A stretch of 64,000 nucleotides of DNA from Blepharisma stoltei. Its lineage: Eukaryota > Ciliophora > Heterotrichea > Heterotrichida > Blepharismidae. Under the pieces are notes generated by a model that did not search any database, was not told where the DNA came from, and was given only the letters and a program-made list of their open reading frames with translations. Of this stretch, positions 44,857 to 55,825 are shown piece by piece; the first letter of the stretch is position 1, and each line of letters opens with the position of its first letter. The stretch is from positions 372,001 to 436,000 of the forward strand of contig CAJZBQ010000010.1 of assembly GCA_914767885.1 (NCBI GenBank), given 5' to 3'. The translations under genes and the position numbers were made by a program.

Positions 44857-45217
44857 TACTCCCCTCATCTTTGATTGTTGAACCAGTTGTAGCTTGGGGT
44901 AAAAAAAATTGGAAAATTATAAATAAATATTTTCTATTAAAAATTATCAGTGCATTAATTTCTTCTATACAAAAGCTTTTATGCTCGAGCGAAGAGATAT
45001 AGTATGGAATATATTTAAAATATATAAAAGCCGTATTAGAATTGTTTAGAATTGATTATAATGTAATATCTCTATATTCATTATTATCAAAGATAGGTAG
45101 TAGATTTGCAGGGATATGGAGTAGTGGGTTTATAGTCAACCTTATGAAAATCGTTCAATCAAGGGAGTAATTTTGAAATTTTTCACTGAAATCACTAAAT
45201 CAAGGATGAGGGAATTA
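44857..45217 (-). mobile_element. Family B element, decayed, in 5' leader
   Basis: 359 bp between TA at 44857 and 45216. Termini CTCCCCTCATCTTTGATTG and AAATCAAGGATGAGGGAAT are worn B ends; an inner GAAAATCGTTCAATCAAGG block is also retained. Its interior (..TATCTCTATATTCATTATTATCAAAG..) resembles 36480-36640. Confidence 0.72.
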
Positions 45218-45528
45218 GGAACATAAGCACCCAATTAGCTTTCATTAAAATTTATCTATTAATTAATTTTCTTAATACACCACATCAAACTTTGACTCTT
45301 ATTATTATATAATTAACAGAACCATTATATTTTTTCTAAAATTTTCATAATTATCACTTGATAAGTGAGTGAATCGATTAAAAACTAATCCTAGCTGAGC
45401 CAGCTAAAAAAAAAAATTTTACTCTCTTTGGGAGAGTTAAATCACTTATATAAAAAATTCGAAATTATTGATTCTAAAATTTTAATATAATTTTTAAGAA
45501 AAGAGACTATATTTTCTATTGACACTCT

Positions 45529-45591
45529 TACTTCCCCCTCCGTGAGCGAACAAAACCATTGGAAAAATCCCTATTTTTTGAGGTGGAGTTA
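45529..45591 (+). mobile_element. Minimal family A remnant (61 bp), intergenic
   Basis: Only a terminal block (TCCCCCTCCGTGAGCGAACAAAA, ..ATTGGAAAAATCCCTATTTTTTG) remains between TA at 45529 and 45590. A 20-bp palindrome TACTCTCTTTGGGAGAGTTA near 45419 may be an even smaller remnant. The rest of 45218-45800 shows no gene. Confidence 0.6.
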
Positions 45592-45800
45592 GTGAAATTC
45601 TTGCTATTATGAAGAATAATTAAAATTGGTTATTATAAGAGCGCTTCATATACATTTATTAATAATATCATGCTTGAAATCATTAAAGATTCTTTAACTT
45701 GCTATCTTAGCCTTAATAATTTATAATTAAAAATTAATTATAATTATATATTTCACGTTATTTATTGAAATTTTGCTTCCTTCAGAATTTCCACCTAAAT

Positions 45801-47357
45801 TTAATATACACTGCATCCTGCTTTTATATTTGCAATCGGCAGAAGGTTTGTCAAATCAACTTCATGCCTAGATCTTAAGATCTTATCTCTATTTTTAAAC
45901 TCCGGCCAGCCGTTGCAATCCATAACTAGCGTTTTCGTACCACTCCCTGACTCTGTGTAGCTTATTTTTTCTTCTAGTGGCAAAGGTTGAGGCTCTGTGT
46001 GTTTTGCTTTTTTATGTTTATGTCTTCGGTTTACTGATCGAGAACTTCCATGGGAAGAAGCTGTTGTTTTAACCCAGTCAAACTTCGAATCACTTGAAAA
46101 TTGTTCAGTAGTTGCAACTGTTTGAAAAAGACGTCTTAAATAGTCATAGTCTGGTTTTTCTTCAAAGTGCAAAGATCTACAATAGCTCATGTAATTTATA
46201 CTATTTATGGTGGGTTTTACTATTTTAATATAAAGGCTAAAAAGATATATATCAGGGGATTTATTATGATTCAGTATATAAATTCTTGTGGGAAACCTCT
46301 ACACAACTGGTCCAGTGGAGTTCCAATCTTTTTTTCCATGATTTTTTGATATTTTTCTTGTTTGGTGCCTGTTCTAATTCCTTGCCATGGAAGATTACCT
46401 CTATAGAAATAAATAATAGAGTAGCCTATACTTTCTAAATCATCTCGGCGGGATTGTTCAATACCCATATGAGTATTTATCGATGCATAGCGAGCTGTAC
46501 CTGTCAAACTTTTATTTTCACGATAAGGGATGTGCTGCTTTGTGCGTGGATCTCTGTATTTTTTACTCAACCCAAAATCGATTATATAAACAATATTTGA
46601 TTTTGAGCCCAAACCCATAATAAAATTATCAGGCTTGATATCTCGGTGAATTATATTGTTATTGTGCACAAATTCAATCCGATGCAGCATTTGATCTGCA
46701 AGTTTAATGGTCGTCCTTAATGTAAATTTTCTATGGCACGTACTAAACTGATCTTCTAGCTCCCTCCCACCGCGAGCAAAAAAAAAAATTTTGTTCGGGT
46801 TAATTTTTTTAATATATATAAATTTTAGAGTAAATTTTTTTTTTAAAATTAAAAAAACCCCAATTCGCAAAAATTAGAAAGTGAATATCTATTTAATTTG
46901 TAAAATTTATGTTTTAAAATGCAAGCTGTTTAAAACTAAATAGTTAAAGATTTCATTTTTTAATTATTACTTATATATACAATTTGTTTCATAAAAAATT
47001 TTTGTTTCGCTCACGGAGGGTGGGTTTTTGGCAAAAAAATAGGGATTTTTCCAATGGTTTTGTTCCTCACGGAGAGAGGGAGAGTAAGGAGTGCCCTAGT
47101 AATTCCATTACCATATAACTCCCATCATCTCCATTGCCATATCAAAAAATTTTAGGAATTCCTATACCTTTATCTAGGGATCTTAAAATTTTTGCTTCTG
47201 AAATTAATTGAGGAGTTTTGCATCCATTTGGCTCGAATTTTATAGCAATCTTATCATTTGTGTTTATATTTATTCCATTGAAAATCTCACCAAAGGACCC
47301 TCCACCTATTTTTGAGCCGATAACAAATTTTCCTCCAATTCGTTTTTCTGAATCCAT
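45801..47357 (-). CDS. Casein kinase 1 family kinase
   Basis: 381 residues after removing a family A IES (46757-47084) and a short 83-bp IES (46192-46274); total is a multiple of three. CK1 landmarks: [83 protein letters not shown] (the SIN variant of APE), LPWQGI, and [21 protein letters not shown]. The junctions fall at GHS|LEDQF and EFIY|MSYCR, both in conserved blocks. UGA is Trp in KIFWYGNGDD. CK1 acts in many pathways; the isoform is not determinable. Confidence 0.92.
46192..46276. mobile_element. Short unique IES (83 bp) in CK1 gene
   Basis: TA at 46192 and 46275 bound 83 bp of non-repetitive AT-rich sequence with several stops in frame. Removal restores ..[18 protein letters not shown], which matches the conserved CK1 segment. 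No TIR recognisable. Confidence 0.85.
46757..47086 (+). mobile_element. Family A MITE, worn (IES in CK1 gene)
   Basis: 328 bp between TA at 46757 and 47085. Left CTCCCTCCCACCGCGAGCAAAAA, right TTTTGTTCCTCACGGAGAG. Removal joins ..VMELLGHS to [12 protein letters not shown] in frame. Confidence 0.87.
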
Positions 47358-47523
47358 TTCTTGCTTATTTATCTTTTAAAATTCCAACCATAAAGAATTA
47401 ATTGGTAACAGAAATGCGAAAAATATGAAATCGGAAACTTTAATTTGTTAATGAATTTAAAAAAGTTGGGTAATTGAAAATTTTTATTTGAAATTTGTTT
47501 ATATAGGAAATTCTTTATTCTCC

Positions 47524-48788
47524 TTAAATCTTCATATTTTTTATGATATTCATGCTAAATATTTCATTTGGATTCACAAACTCGATTTGTTGGACGTAGA
47601 TTTTTCTTATCCACGAAGGTTGGCTGAAATCCAAATATAGCTCAGGACTTTTTTTTTCAATTTCTTCAAATCTTGGCTCTTCGGTATTTTTTTCGGAATT
47701 TGGAAACCAAGGGTCTAGTTTTAGCTCTGATATCATATCGCTATTTATATATTGCTTTACTCTTTCCCATTTTTCATAACACATTTCTTTATGTTTTTTT
47801 CCTTTGCAGCAGTTAAAATTAAATTTTTTACACAAAGCTTCTGGCTCGAAGTCGCTAAATAAATATTCTACATAATAATAAAAAGACTCCCTTACTTCAC
47901 TTTTATAAAAATCGTCGACCCACAAAAAACATGAAGACCTGTTTTTAAAAATTACTGAAAATAAATTCCCATATTTTTTCAGAAATAATCTAACAGTAAA
48001 ACTAAAATATGGATAAAATATCTCACTCCACCCCTCCTCTGTGAGCGAACAAAACCATTCGAAAAATTACTATATTTTGGGTAAAATTCACCCTCCGTGG
48101 TGAACAAAAAATTTTTATGAAAAAATTATTTGATAAGTGATAATTATTATAATGAAATATCTAACTAATTTTGTTTAATTTCTGAATAGAGATTTTTAAA
48201 TTTCGAAAAAATAATTAACCAAATTCGTAAGCGAACAAAATTTTTTGTTTGCTCATGAAGGGGAGGAAGTCAGGTATTTTTTCCTACAGACCTATAAAAA
48301 TATTCCATGCAAAAATTCGCATTAAAGCTTTTAGCCAATTTAGGAGCCTTTAGCTTGTTTTTGTTTTTTATGGTATTTTCTGTTTTTGAGAGGTCTTTTA
48401 GTATGAATAAATACTTGTGATAAATTTCTGAAAGTTTGTTTCATAAATTGATGGATTGAGGATTATTGCAATTGTAACTATTGAAAGATTTTATTGGAAT
48501 TAAGTTTTTCTCTATTTGGCGATTTGCTCTTTTGTGACCTCTGATAAGTTTGCAGCGTAAATATTCTTTTTTGGGCTGACCTATTGATGAGCCTCGAAAA
48601 GTGTAAAAATGAGAAAGAATTTCAGTATCAGAATTTATCTTCCTACCTGTAGGTTTTCTCTTTAAAGCAGAAGGAGAATTGCTTGAAGATGGGAATGAGT
48701 ATAGATCAAGGGATGATGATCCAGGAGAGCTTGAGCGAGGAGACGATTCCCTTGAATCTTGAGGAAGAAGGAGGGTAGAGGCGTTCAT
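47524..48788 (-). CDS. Unknown protein interrupted by a family A element; join unresolved
   Basis: The N-terminal part (48272-48788, start ATG 48786-48788) is Ser-rich then helical (..NKLSEIYHKYLFILKDLSK.., ..NFCMEYFYRSVGKNT). The C-terminal part (47524-48022) is a long open frame with ..SFYYYVEYLFSDFEPEALC.. and a Cys cluster FNCCKGKKHKEMC. A family A element (48023-48270) separates them. A TCA-to-TCA excision leaves the two parts in different frames, with TAG soon after. Either another intron or IES is missed or the exact junction differs. No family recognised. Confidence 0.5.
48023..48272 (-). mobile_element. Family A MITE with TCA junctions
   Basis: About 247 bp between TCA at 48023 and TCA at 48270. 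Termini CTCCACCCCTCCTCTGTGAGCGAACAAAA and TTTGCTCATGAAGGGGAGGAAG. Reverse orientation, shortened interior. Confidence 0.72.
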
Positions 48789-49032
48789 TACTTTTATTTA
48801 GATTTATTCAATAATTGTTCAGATTTTGAAAGAAAATATGATAGAGAATTAAAAAACTTATTTTAGCTGTAAGTTATGTAGTAAAATATTTGGCGTCTGC
48901 ATTTTCTGCAAAAAATGCGTAAATTATGACATATTTTGAGATTTATATATAAAACTTGCATAAAAACCGACCAAATGTTTAAGTTTTTTATGAAAAGCAT
49001 AATAATTGCAATTTTAAAATATAAATTTTTAA

Positions 49033-50082
49033 TTATAATGAACAATTTTCAATAAATCTTTTGTTTTCAATATTTGATATAGCGATTTTAGGTTTATATG
49101 AATTTTGAAGGATTCCAATACCTTTCATGCAAACTTCTGCCTTATTTTCATTTCATTTTATTCTAATACCTTTTATATTCAGAAATTCACAAGCTTCTTC
49201 TGTACTAGAAAACCAAAGAGCATCAATAAATTCATCAAGATAAATTTCTCTAAATGCGATTTTCATTATTTCCATAGCGGACACTCTTACACTTTCAAAG
49301 AATTTATAGCATGCACAGGATATCCAATAACTTGAATTTTTAACAAGCCTGAAAAATGCTGAATAATTATCTTCCCAATATGCGAAAAATATGTTTACTG
49401 CCAACTGCAATATTTCTCTATTCAATAAATCTCTAGAAATTTCTTTAAGAATGGTCACTACTTCAATTGGTTTATCCATGTCAATAAGTATTTTATAAGC
49501 AACAAACTCAGCTTCATTTTCTGAATGAATATTAAGCTTTCTTCTTTCTTTATATCCTTCAATAAGCGAACTCAATATATCTCTACATCTTTCGTCATTC
49601 AAAAATATATCAAAACCTTCATAATAGCAAGCTCTCGATGAAGACATGATATAAAATTTTGCCATTCTTTCATGGTTTTTTATATACAAATCACTTGTGT
49701 TTTCTCCTAGAATTTTGTAATCTTTTGCAATAGCTCTTAATCTATCACTCAAAAAATCATAAATCTCTTCATAAGTGTGTACAATTTTTCCTCTTGGAAG
49801 TGAGTAGTTCATCGGATTTCCATTAGTCTCAAGAAAAAGTATATTATTGAATAAATAATCAAGTGTTTTATCCAAAGTTTCTGGGTCTCTTATACTGTCA
49901 TTTTCGCAATTTCTCACATACTTTTTCACAAGCCATGGCCTATGTGCCTTCACCTTCCCTCTCGAAATATCAGTTCCTGGAGCCAGCTCAAACAAATGAA
50001 TGACATTAGCTTGAATCCTTTGTCTCGCTTCTTCATCACTACACATTAAAGTCTCTTGGTCATTTTTCAGTATATTTTCCAT
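49033..50082 (-). CDS. SAC3/GANP-domain protein
   Basis: 349 residues, single exon with one UGA-Trp (..KGIRIKWNENKAEV..) that extends the C-terminus by about 40 residues. The core matches SAC3/GANP: ..RPWLVKKYVRNCENDSIRDPETLDKTLDYLFN.., ..YDFLSDRLRAIAKDYKI.., ..MAKFYIMSSSRACYYEGFD... Members act in TREX-2 mRNA export or centrosome function; the short single-domain form resembles SAC3D1. It is divergent from the RMND5 gene with only 34 bp between start codons. Confidence 0.82.
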
Positions 50083-50116
50083 TTAATTTTCTGTAAACAT
50101 TTTAATTTCCGATTAT

Positions 50117-51268
50117 ATGGAAAACAATCAACCTAATATTATTGAAAGACTCAAAAAGCGGCAAAGGATCGGGAGGACCAAAATTTTTGAGTCTCTAGAC
50201 TCAATAGTGGAACAATTAGAAACTTTTGTAGAAAACGACAGCGAAGAAGTGACAGATGAAGAATTCCAAACAAAAATATCCAATCTCTTTCAAGAAATAA
50301 AAGACGCTGAGCCACTCAGAAATGTCTGTAAAGAGCACCGAGAAACTTATGCATACATTTCTAAGCTTGGAAAAGAAATAGAACAGAACGGTACTATGAA
50401 TCCTGAAGACTTGCAGTGCCATGCAACTACCCCATTAGATGAGTCTATCATCAATTCAGCAATCCATGAGTATTTTATGAGGGAAGGGATGTTTGAAGAA
50501 GCTGACTATCTTCAAGATCTAAAACAAATTCAAGGCGGGATTGCAGAAGCGAAAGAACAGTTTAAAATGATTTATCAAGTTTTGAAATCCCTTGAAGAAG
50601 GGAATATAGACTATGCGTTGAAATGGGTAGAAGACAACTCTCAGCAGCTAAAAAGTTCTTCAGCAAATTTGCAGTTTAATTTGCATAAATTGAAATTCTT
50701 GAATTTATTAAGACGGAAAGATTCTGCTACGGCTCTGGAATATGCCAAAACTAATATGCAGGCTTTTAAAAATACCCATATAGGAGAGATCCAACAGTTA
50801 ATGGGAGCGTGCTTATTTTTGAGCCAGCCTGAAAATTCTCCTTATCAAGAATTACTTGACCCGGAGTACGACAAAATCATTGCTCAGCAGCTGATTCAAG
50901 AGTGATGCAAAACACTCGGGCTTCCTTTTAAGTCTTCTTTAGTAACAGCAATAACTGCAGGCCTCCAAATTATGCCAGAAATGATTCAATTAGCAAATAT
51001 TACAGGCGGAAACAAAATCTGGACACAGCCTATGCCAACTGAGCTAAATTTGGATCCTAAGTTGAGATTCCACTCAATTTTTGTATGTCCTGTATCAAGA
51101 GAAATTTCGACACCGGAAAATCCACCGATGCTTTTACCATGTGGGCACATGATATCTAAACAAAGCATGGAAAGATTATTAAGCAGCAGCTCAAGAGGTA
51201 AATTCAAGTGTCCAACTTGCCCAGTTGAAGCTACTGACAGAGATATACGTCAAGTGACTATATGGTAA
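50117..51268 (+). CDS. RMND5: RMND5/GID2 subunit of the GID/CTLH E3 ligase
   Basis: 383 residues, UGA as Trp at one site (..IQEWCKTLGLPF..). Order: coiled N-terminus, LisH-like segment (..INSAIHEYFMREGMFEEADYL..), CTLH-like helices (..LEEGNIDYALKWVEDN..), CRA-like region, and a C-terminal degenerate RING (..FVCPVSREISTPENPPMLLPCGHMIS.., KFKCPTCPVEA). The RING form with NPPM-LPCGH fits RMND5/GID2 rather than MAEA/GID9. GID/CTLH is an E3 for gluconeogenic enzymes in yeast and other targets in animals. Confidence 0.9.
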
Positions 51269-51318
51269 TTAGAAATAATTCATGATATTTTTATAGTTTT
51301 GTCCAAGATCCTATTTAA

Positions 51319-52494
51319 TTATTTTTTCCCTTGAGGAGCTACATTGAATCTGAAATAAATAATTTCTCCGTCTTCTACTTCGTAATCTTTCCCGCATTGT
51401 CTTAGTTTTCCTTCTGCTTTGACGTTATTTTCATTTCCTAACGAGACCAAGTCATCATATTTCATGATTTCTGCACAAATGAACCCTCGTTCAAAATCTG
51501 TATGAATAACTCCAGCTGCCTGTGGAGCTTTGGTGCCTTTTCTAATGGTCCAGCATTTTACCTCATCTTCTCCAGCTGTAAAATAATGAATTAGCTGAAG
51601 AGACTTATATCCGGTTTTCAAAATTCTTGGAATCATCGAAATGGCGTTATTTTCTTGCAAATAGGCAGCTTTGGCATCTGGATCCATTCCAAAAACAGCT
51701 TGCTCAAATTCTATGGAGTAAGGAATAATATCTCCGCCGCCATGCTCGTTCACCCACTTCCCTATTCCTGCGAGCCATTTATTTTTCTTTCTGAGATAGT
51801 CATTTGTGCTTAAGTTCACCAAATAAACCATAGGCTTTGCAGTCAAAAATAAACAAGAATTCAAGACTTCGATTTCTTTGGTATGCCATTCTCCGTCTTT
51901 TAGCATTTGATGGTTATTCAGCATGTCTCTGATTTTTACCAAAATTTCCATCTCATCAGCCAATTCTTTGGTTCTGGCTCTTTTAAGCTGCTTTTCTACG
52001 TCTTCGATTTTTTGGTTGCATCTTTCAAGATCTTTTAAGCAGAGTTCATTTCTAATAATATCAAGATCTCTGATAGGGTCGACTTCTCCTTCAGTGTGGA
52101 TGACGTCTGCCTCTGTAAAAGCTCTGACGACATGGAAAATGCCATCAACTGCGTTTATATGTGATAAAAATGCATTGCCAAGACCTGCGCCTTCAGAAGC
52201 TCCTGGGACAAGTCCTGCGATGTCAGTGATTGAAAGAATGGCTGGGACTCGTGACCTTGGCTGATACATTTCACAGAGTCTGTCGAATCTTTGATCTGGA
52301 ATAGGGACTCGAGCTTCAGTAGGATCGATTGTGCAGAATGGATAATTTTCAGCAGGGACTGAAAGATTCGAAAGGAGGTTAAATGTAGAGGATTTACCCA
52401 CATTTGGAAGACCGACAATCCCAATTTTCAAAGTGTTGCCAGGACGTCCTAGGAGGGGCTTTTTCTCTTCGACGGCCTTTTTCTTAGCAGGCAT
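51319..52494 (-). CDS. OLA1: OLA1 (YchF-type Obg-like ATPase)
   Basis: 391 residues, single exon, complete. P-loop GLPNVGKSS, ..AENYPFCTIDPTEARV.., DIAGLVPGASEGAGLGNAFL, the NLS(T)ND replacement of NKxD that gives ATP preference, and a C-terminal TGS domain (..CWTIRKGTKAPQAAGVIHTD.., ..YEVEDGEIIYFRFN). Length agrees with eukaryotic OLA1. Acts in translation and stress control. Its codon use and GC are higher than neighbours, as expected for a highly expressed gene. Confidence 0.96.
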   Translation of the reverse strand: MPAKKKAVEEKKPLLGRPGNTLKIGIVGLPNVGKSSTFNLLSNLSVPAENYPFCTIDPTEARVPIPDQRFDRLCEMYQPRSRVPAILSITDIAGLVPGASEGAGLGNAFLSHINAVDGIFHVVRAFTEADVIHTEGEVDPIRDLDIIRNELCLKDLERCNQKIEDVEKQLKRARTKELADEMEILVKIRDMLNNHQMLKDGEWHTKEIEVLNSCLFLTAKPMVYLVNLSTNDYLRKKNKWLAGIGKWVNEHGGGDIIPYSIEFEQAVFGMDPDAKAAYLQENNAISMIPRILKTGYKSLQLIHYFTAGEDEVKCWTIRKGTKAPQAAGVIHTDFERGFICAEIMKYDDLVSLGNENNVKAEGKLRQCGKDYEVEDGEIIYFRFNVAPQGKK

Positions 52495-52682
52495 TTTTAT
52501 GAATGGAAATTAAGCAGAAAGAAGGGATTCTGAAGCTATAAAGTAGACTCGTAGAAATGAGGCTAAATAATTAATCCGAGAGTTTTACACCATAAAATAG
52601 TGAATTATGTCTAAAATTAAGATAAAAATTTATATGAAAGAGGCTTTGTGTTAGTGACTTAAATAAGATAAAAATAAATAAA

Positions 52683-53453
52683 TTAGTCTAATGATTTCTT
52701 TTGAGTGGAATATCTCTGTAGTTTAATCAGCGCTTCAGCAGTATTAATACGGCTAAACTGATTTCGGTACTCAGATTCATGCCAAACTTTAGCATCAGGC
52801 TTCTGGAAGTATTGGTCTATCACATCTTCTTTTTTGTCTTTGATACTAATTTTCCCACCATTCTCAGCCTCACCATTTTGCTCATTTACCTTCCCATTTT
52901 CTTTATCATTCTCTATCTCTGCATCAGTTTTATCCAGCTTATCAGTTATATCATTATTTTCATTATATTCATTTATCACTGATACATTTTCTTGATTTAT
53001 TGCAGATGCATTCTCTTCATAGCTCTTGTTTATATTTTTTGAAATTTCATCTTGCTTTGTCTCTAAATGTGGATTTATTATGTGATTTTTTAAGCTGAGC
53101 AGTTCTCTAGATAGAGGAATTTTTTTATTAACTTGTTTTGGAGTAAAATGAGACTCAGGCTTATTATTTCGAAACAACCACTCTTCTCGATGATGAGTCA
53201 AAGGCTCAAATTGCCATCTAACTTCAGAATTGGCATTTTCTGCTGGCAGAGGAGATTTCTTAGGAATAGCTGAGCATGGGCGAACATTTTTTTGAGGTGT
53301 CGGAGGATGTGGAGGATTGACATCCATAATGCATAAGGGTCTAGTTGAAAATTTATCTTTAGGAGAATAGAGAACGATAGGCATAACTACTTTTTTCTCT
53401 TTAGGCAGTTTACGTTTACTTGTTCATGATTTTTTTGTCTCTTTTCTGGGCAT
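52683..53453 (-). CDS. Asn/Glu/Lys-rich protein, unknown
   Basis: 256 residues from ATG 53451-53453, using one UGA-Trp (..KKSWTSKRKL..). The first third is basic and Pro-rich (NPPHPPTPQKN), with WQFEPLTHHREEWLFRN; the middle is low-complexity acidic/Asn; the C-terminus has VIDQYFQKPDAKVWHESEY and a short helix. Possibly a ciliary or microtubule protein by its composition, but unproven. Confidence 0.6.
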
Positions 53454-53606
53454 TATTTTAAAAGGTGAGCTTGATGTGAAGTCAGAGTATGTCACAATCA
53501 AGGGATTCATATTTATTTGAAAATTGGCAGAAAATGGAAATATCAATAAAGATATTTAGAAATAATTTATTAAGCTGAATAATAAATAGTATAAATGATA
53601 ATTTCT

Positions 53607-53924
53607 TACTCCCCTCCTTGAGCGAACTTTTTTAGTTGAAAAAAAAAATTATGATAAAAAAAAAATTTTGATATATAATTGATTATTATTATTATTATTA
53701 TAATGAAATCTCGAAGTAATTCTGTTTAATTTTAAACAAATTGCGTTTTCAAACATAAATTATACACATTAAAGTTATATTTTGCCTTCCAATTTTTGCG
53801 AACTATGGCTTTTTTAAATTTCAAAAAAAATTACTACTAAATTTATATATAATTTAAAAAAAAAAAAAATAACCCCTCCGTGAGCGAGCAAAAAAATTTT
53901 GTTCGCTCAAGGAGGGGGGAGTTA
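53607..53924 (-). mobile_element. Family A MITE, reverse, intergenic
   Basis: 316 bp between TA at 53607 and 53923. Left end CTCCCCTCCTTGAGCGAAC; right end is the palindrome CCCCTCCGTGAGCGAGCAAAA with TTTTGTTCGCTCAAGGAGG. The rest of 53454-54138 shows no gene. Confidence 0.78.
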
Positions 53925-54138
53925 ACTAATTAAATTTTCCCATGAAAATAAGTTTTAACTTTAAAATTTGCTATGCAGTTAAAGTTAAATTCACACAATG
54001 ACAATTTATTTGATAAAAATTAACTGAACTCAATTATTTGAGGTGAAAGCTTAAAATATGCCTGTAAACATTAAATTTTAGCGTTGATTGCCATTTTTGA
54101 TTTAAAATTCCAACTGAAAATAATAAAAAATCGTTAAA

Positions 54139-54635
54139 ATGAAGTTGCTTATTTTGCTGTCAATTTTAATATTAACTCAAGCAAGAGAAGACCCGGTGAA
54201 AAGAGTCCTTACATTTATTGAGTTAGAACTAATAGTCTTTCCAATTGTATTAGCAATTGTGGTACTAGGGATGTGGAAGATTCACTTACTCTCCTCTTTT
54301 AAATTGGAACAAATTCTTGTTCGTTTATATTTTTTGATATTTAATTTTTCTCTGTAAAAATACCCTTTTAAATATTAAAAAAAAATATAAATGCACTTTT
54401 TCATTAAATTAGGTCAAAATTAATTTCATAAAAATTAGTATTTTTACCCATAAAATTTCTATTGAAAAAAATTGTCCCAATTTAAAGGGGTTTAAAAGGA
54501 CCCAAAAAATGGAAATTTCACCTATATTTTGTTTCAATTTAAAGAGGGAAATTAATTAAAAACATGTGAAAGCCTGTAGAAAATTGTTCTCAAGAGCTCA
54601 AACCCCTCGTAAGAGAACCTGAATGTGAACCATAA
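54139..54635 (+). CDS. Small single-pass membrane protein, split by a family C element
   Basis: 76 residues after removing 54287-54552. Signal peptide MKLLILLSILILTQA, then a TM segment (LELIVFPIVLAIVVLGMW) and a Cys-containing tail; the join is ..MWKIHL|IKNMWKPVENC... The stop follows ..REPECEP. The gene is just 38 bp upstream of derlin on the same strand. No family recognised. Confidence 0.65.
54287..54554. mobile_element. Family C TIR element (IES)
   Basis: 266 bp between TA at 54287 and 54553. TIRs CTCCTCTTTTAAATTGGAAC and TTTCAATTTAAAGAGGGAA. It has one copy of the core that is duplicated in 22322-22865. Removal restores the small membrane protein. Confidence 0.8.
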
Positions 54636-54672
54636 TAAATTAATTCAATTTACACACGTGTAAAATATTAAA

Positions 54673-55800
54673 ATGGACGAACTTCTAGGTTATGCTCCTC
54701 CTGTTACCAAAGTTTTAGTCGGCTCAGCTCTTATTACATCAACCTTATGCTCTCTGAATTTTTTAGAAGCTCATGATTTATTTTTTGATATGAATCTCAT
54801 CATTGAAAAATATACCATTATAAATAAATGAAAACATTCCTACTGATTGCCTTATTCATGCTTACTATATAAAAACAGGATAAAGGCAGCCAATAGGAAT
54901 GTTTATAATCTCTTTAGCAGGCATATGAATTCTGAAGACTCTTCACAACATTCACATATTTCGGGAATTTTGGGATTGGAACGTTCATTAGCTTATTTAC
55001 CTATTTCCAAAATTGCAAAATGCTTGAAGTTATGATGTTCCAAGGGCAGCTTGCAGAATTTTTAAATTTTATTTTGGTATCATGCAGCTTGCTATTAATA
55101 TTGGCTCCAATGTTTAACTTGTTTTTCTTATCAGATGCTTTATTTATGTGCATTATGTATTTACTGACTCCCCCCCCCCCCCCTCCGTGAGCGAACAAAA
55201 AAATTTTGTTCGCTCACGGAGGGGGGTTTATTTTTTTTTTTAAAAAAAATTTATATATAAATTTTATAAAAAATATTTTTTTCGAAATTTAAAAAATCCT
55301 AATTTGCAAAAATTGGGAAGCAAATATTAATTTAATTTGCAAAAATTTATGTTTTAAAACGCAATTTGTTTTAAAATTAAACAGAATTAGCTCTAGATTT
55401 CATTATACTAATTAATCACTTATATATCAAAATTTTTTTCCATTAAAATTTTTTCTATTAAAAAAATTTTTGTTCACTCACGGAGGGTGGGTTTTTGGTC
55501 AAAAAATGGCGATTTTTCTAATGGTTTTGTTCGCTCACGGAGGGGGGGGGGGGAGTGAGCAAAAGAAATAGACAAGGAAGATTTATGTTGATTGGGCTTC
55601 CTATAGATATCCCATCAACATTTCTGCCTTATGTGTTTCTGATGTTTGGCTTCAGCAAATCAAAAATAATTGGGATGATTTTAGGACACCTTTATTATTA
55701 TTTTGAAGATGTTTTACCAGTTCTCCCCACAAGCCAAGGTGTCCGGCTTTTAAAGCCAAATTTCATAGTCCGGTATTTTGCAAAGCTTATAGAAAATTAA
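54673..55800 (+). CDS. DERL: Derlin (ER-associated degradation)
   Basis: 207 residues after removing a 113-bp IES (54811-54923) and a family A IES (55165-55555); total is a multiple of three. The restored sequence has the derlin hallmarks: ..PPVTKVLVGSALITSTLCSLNF.., LIIEKYEFWRLFTTFTYFG (the conserved WR motif spans the first junction), ..QGQLAEFLNFILVSCS.., ..MYLLSKRNRQGRFMLIGLP.. across the second junction, and ..GHLYYYFEDVLPVL. Derlins form part of the retrotranslocation channel for misfolded ER proteins. Confidence 0.93.
54811..54925. mobile_element. Short IES (113 bp) in derlin gene
   Basis: TA at 54811 and 54924. Non-repetitive except for a weak inverted pair (AAACATTCCTACTG and AATAGGAATGTTT). 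Removal joins ..LIIEK to YEFWRLFTTF, recreating the family's WR motif. Confidence 0.9.
55165..55558 (+). mobile_element. Family A MITE with TGA junctions (IES in derlin gene)
   Basis: 391 bp, full length and clean, between TGA at 55165 and TGA at 55556. The MITE's usual TA junction is replaced by TGA at both ends. Removal gives ..IMYLLSKRNRQGRF in frame. Confidence 0.9.
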
Positions 55801-55825
55801 TGTAATCATTGATGTTTTAATCATT

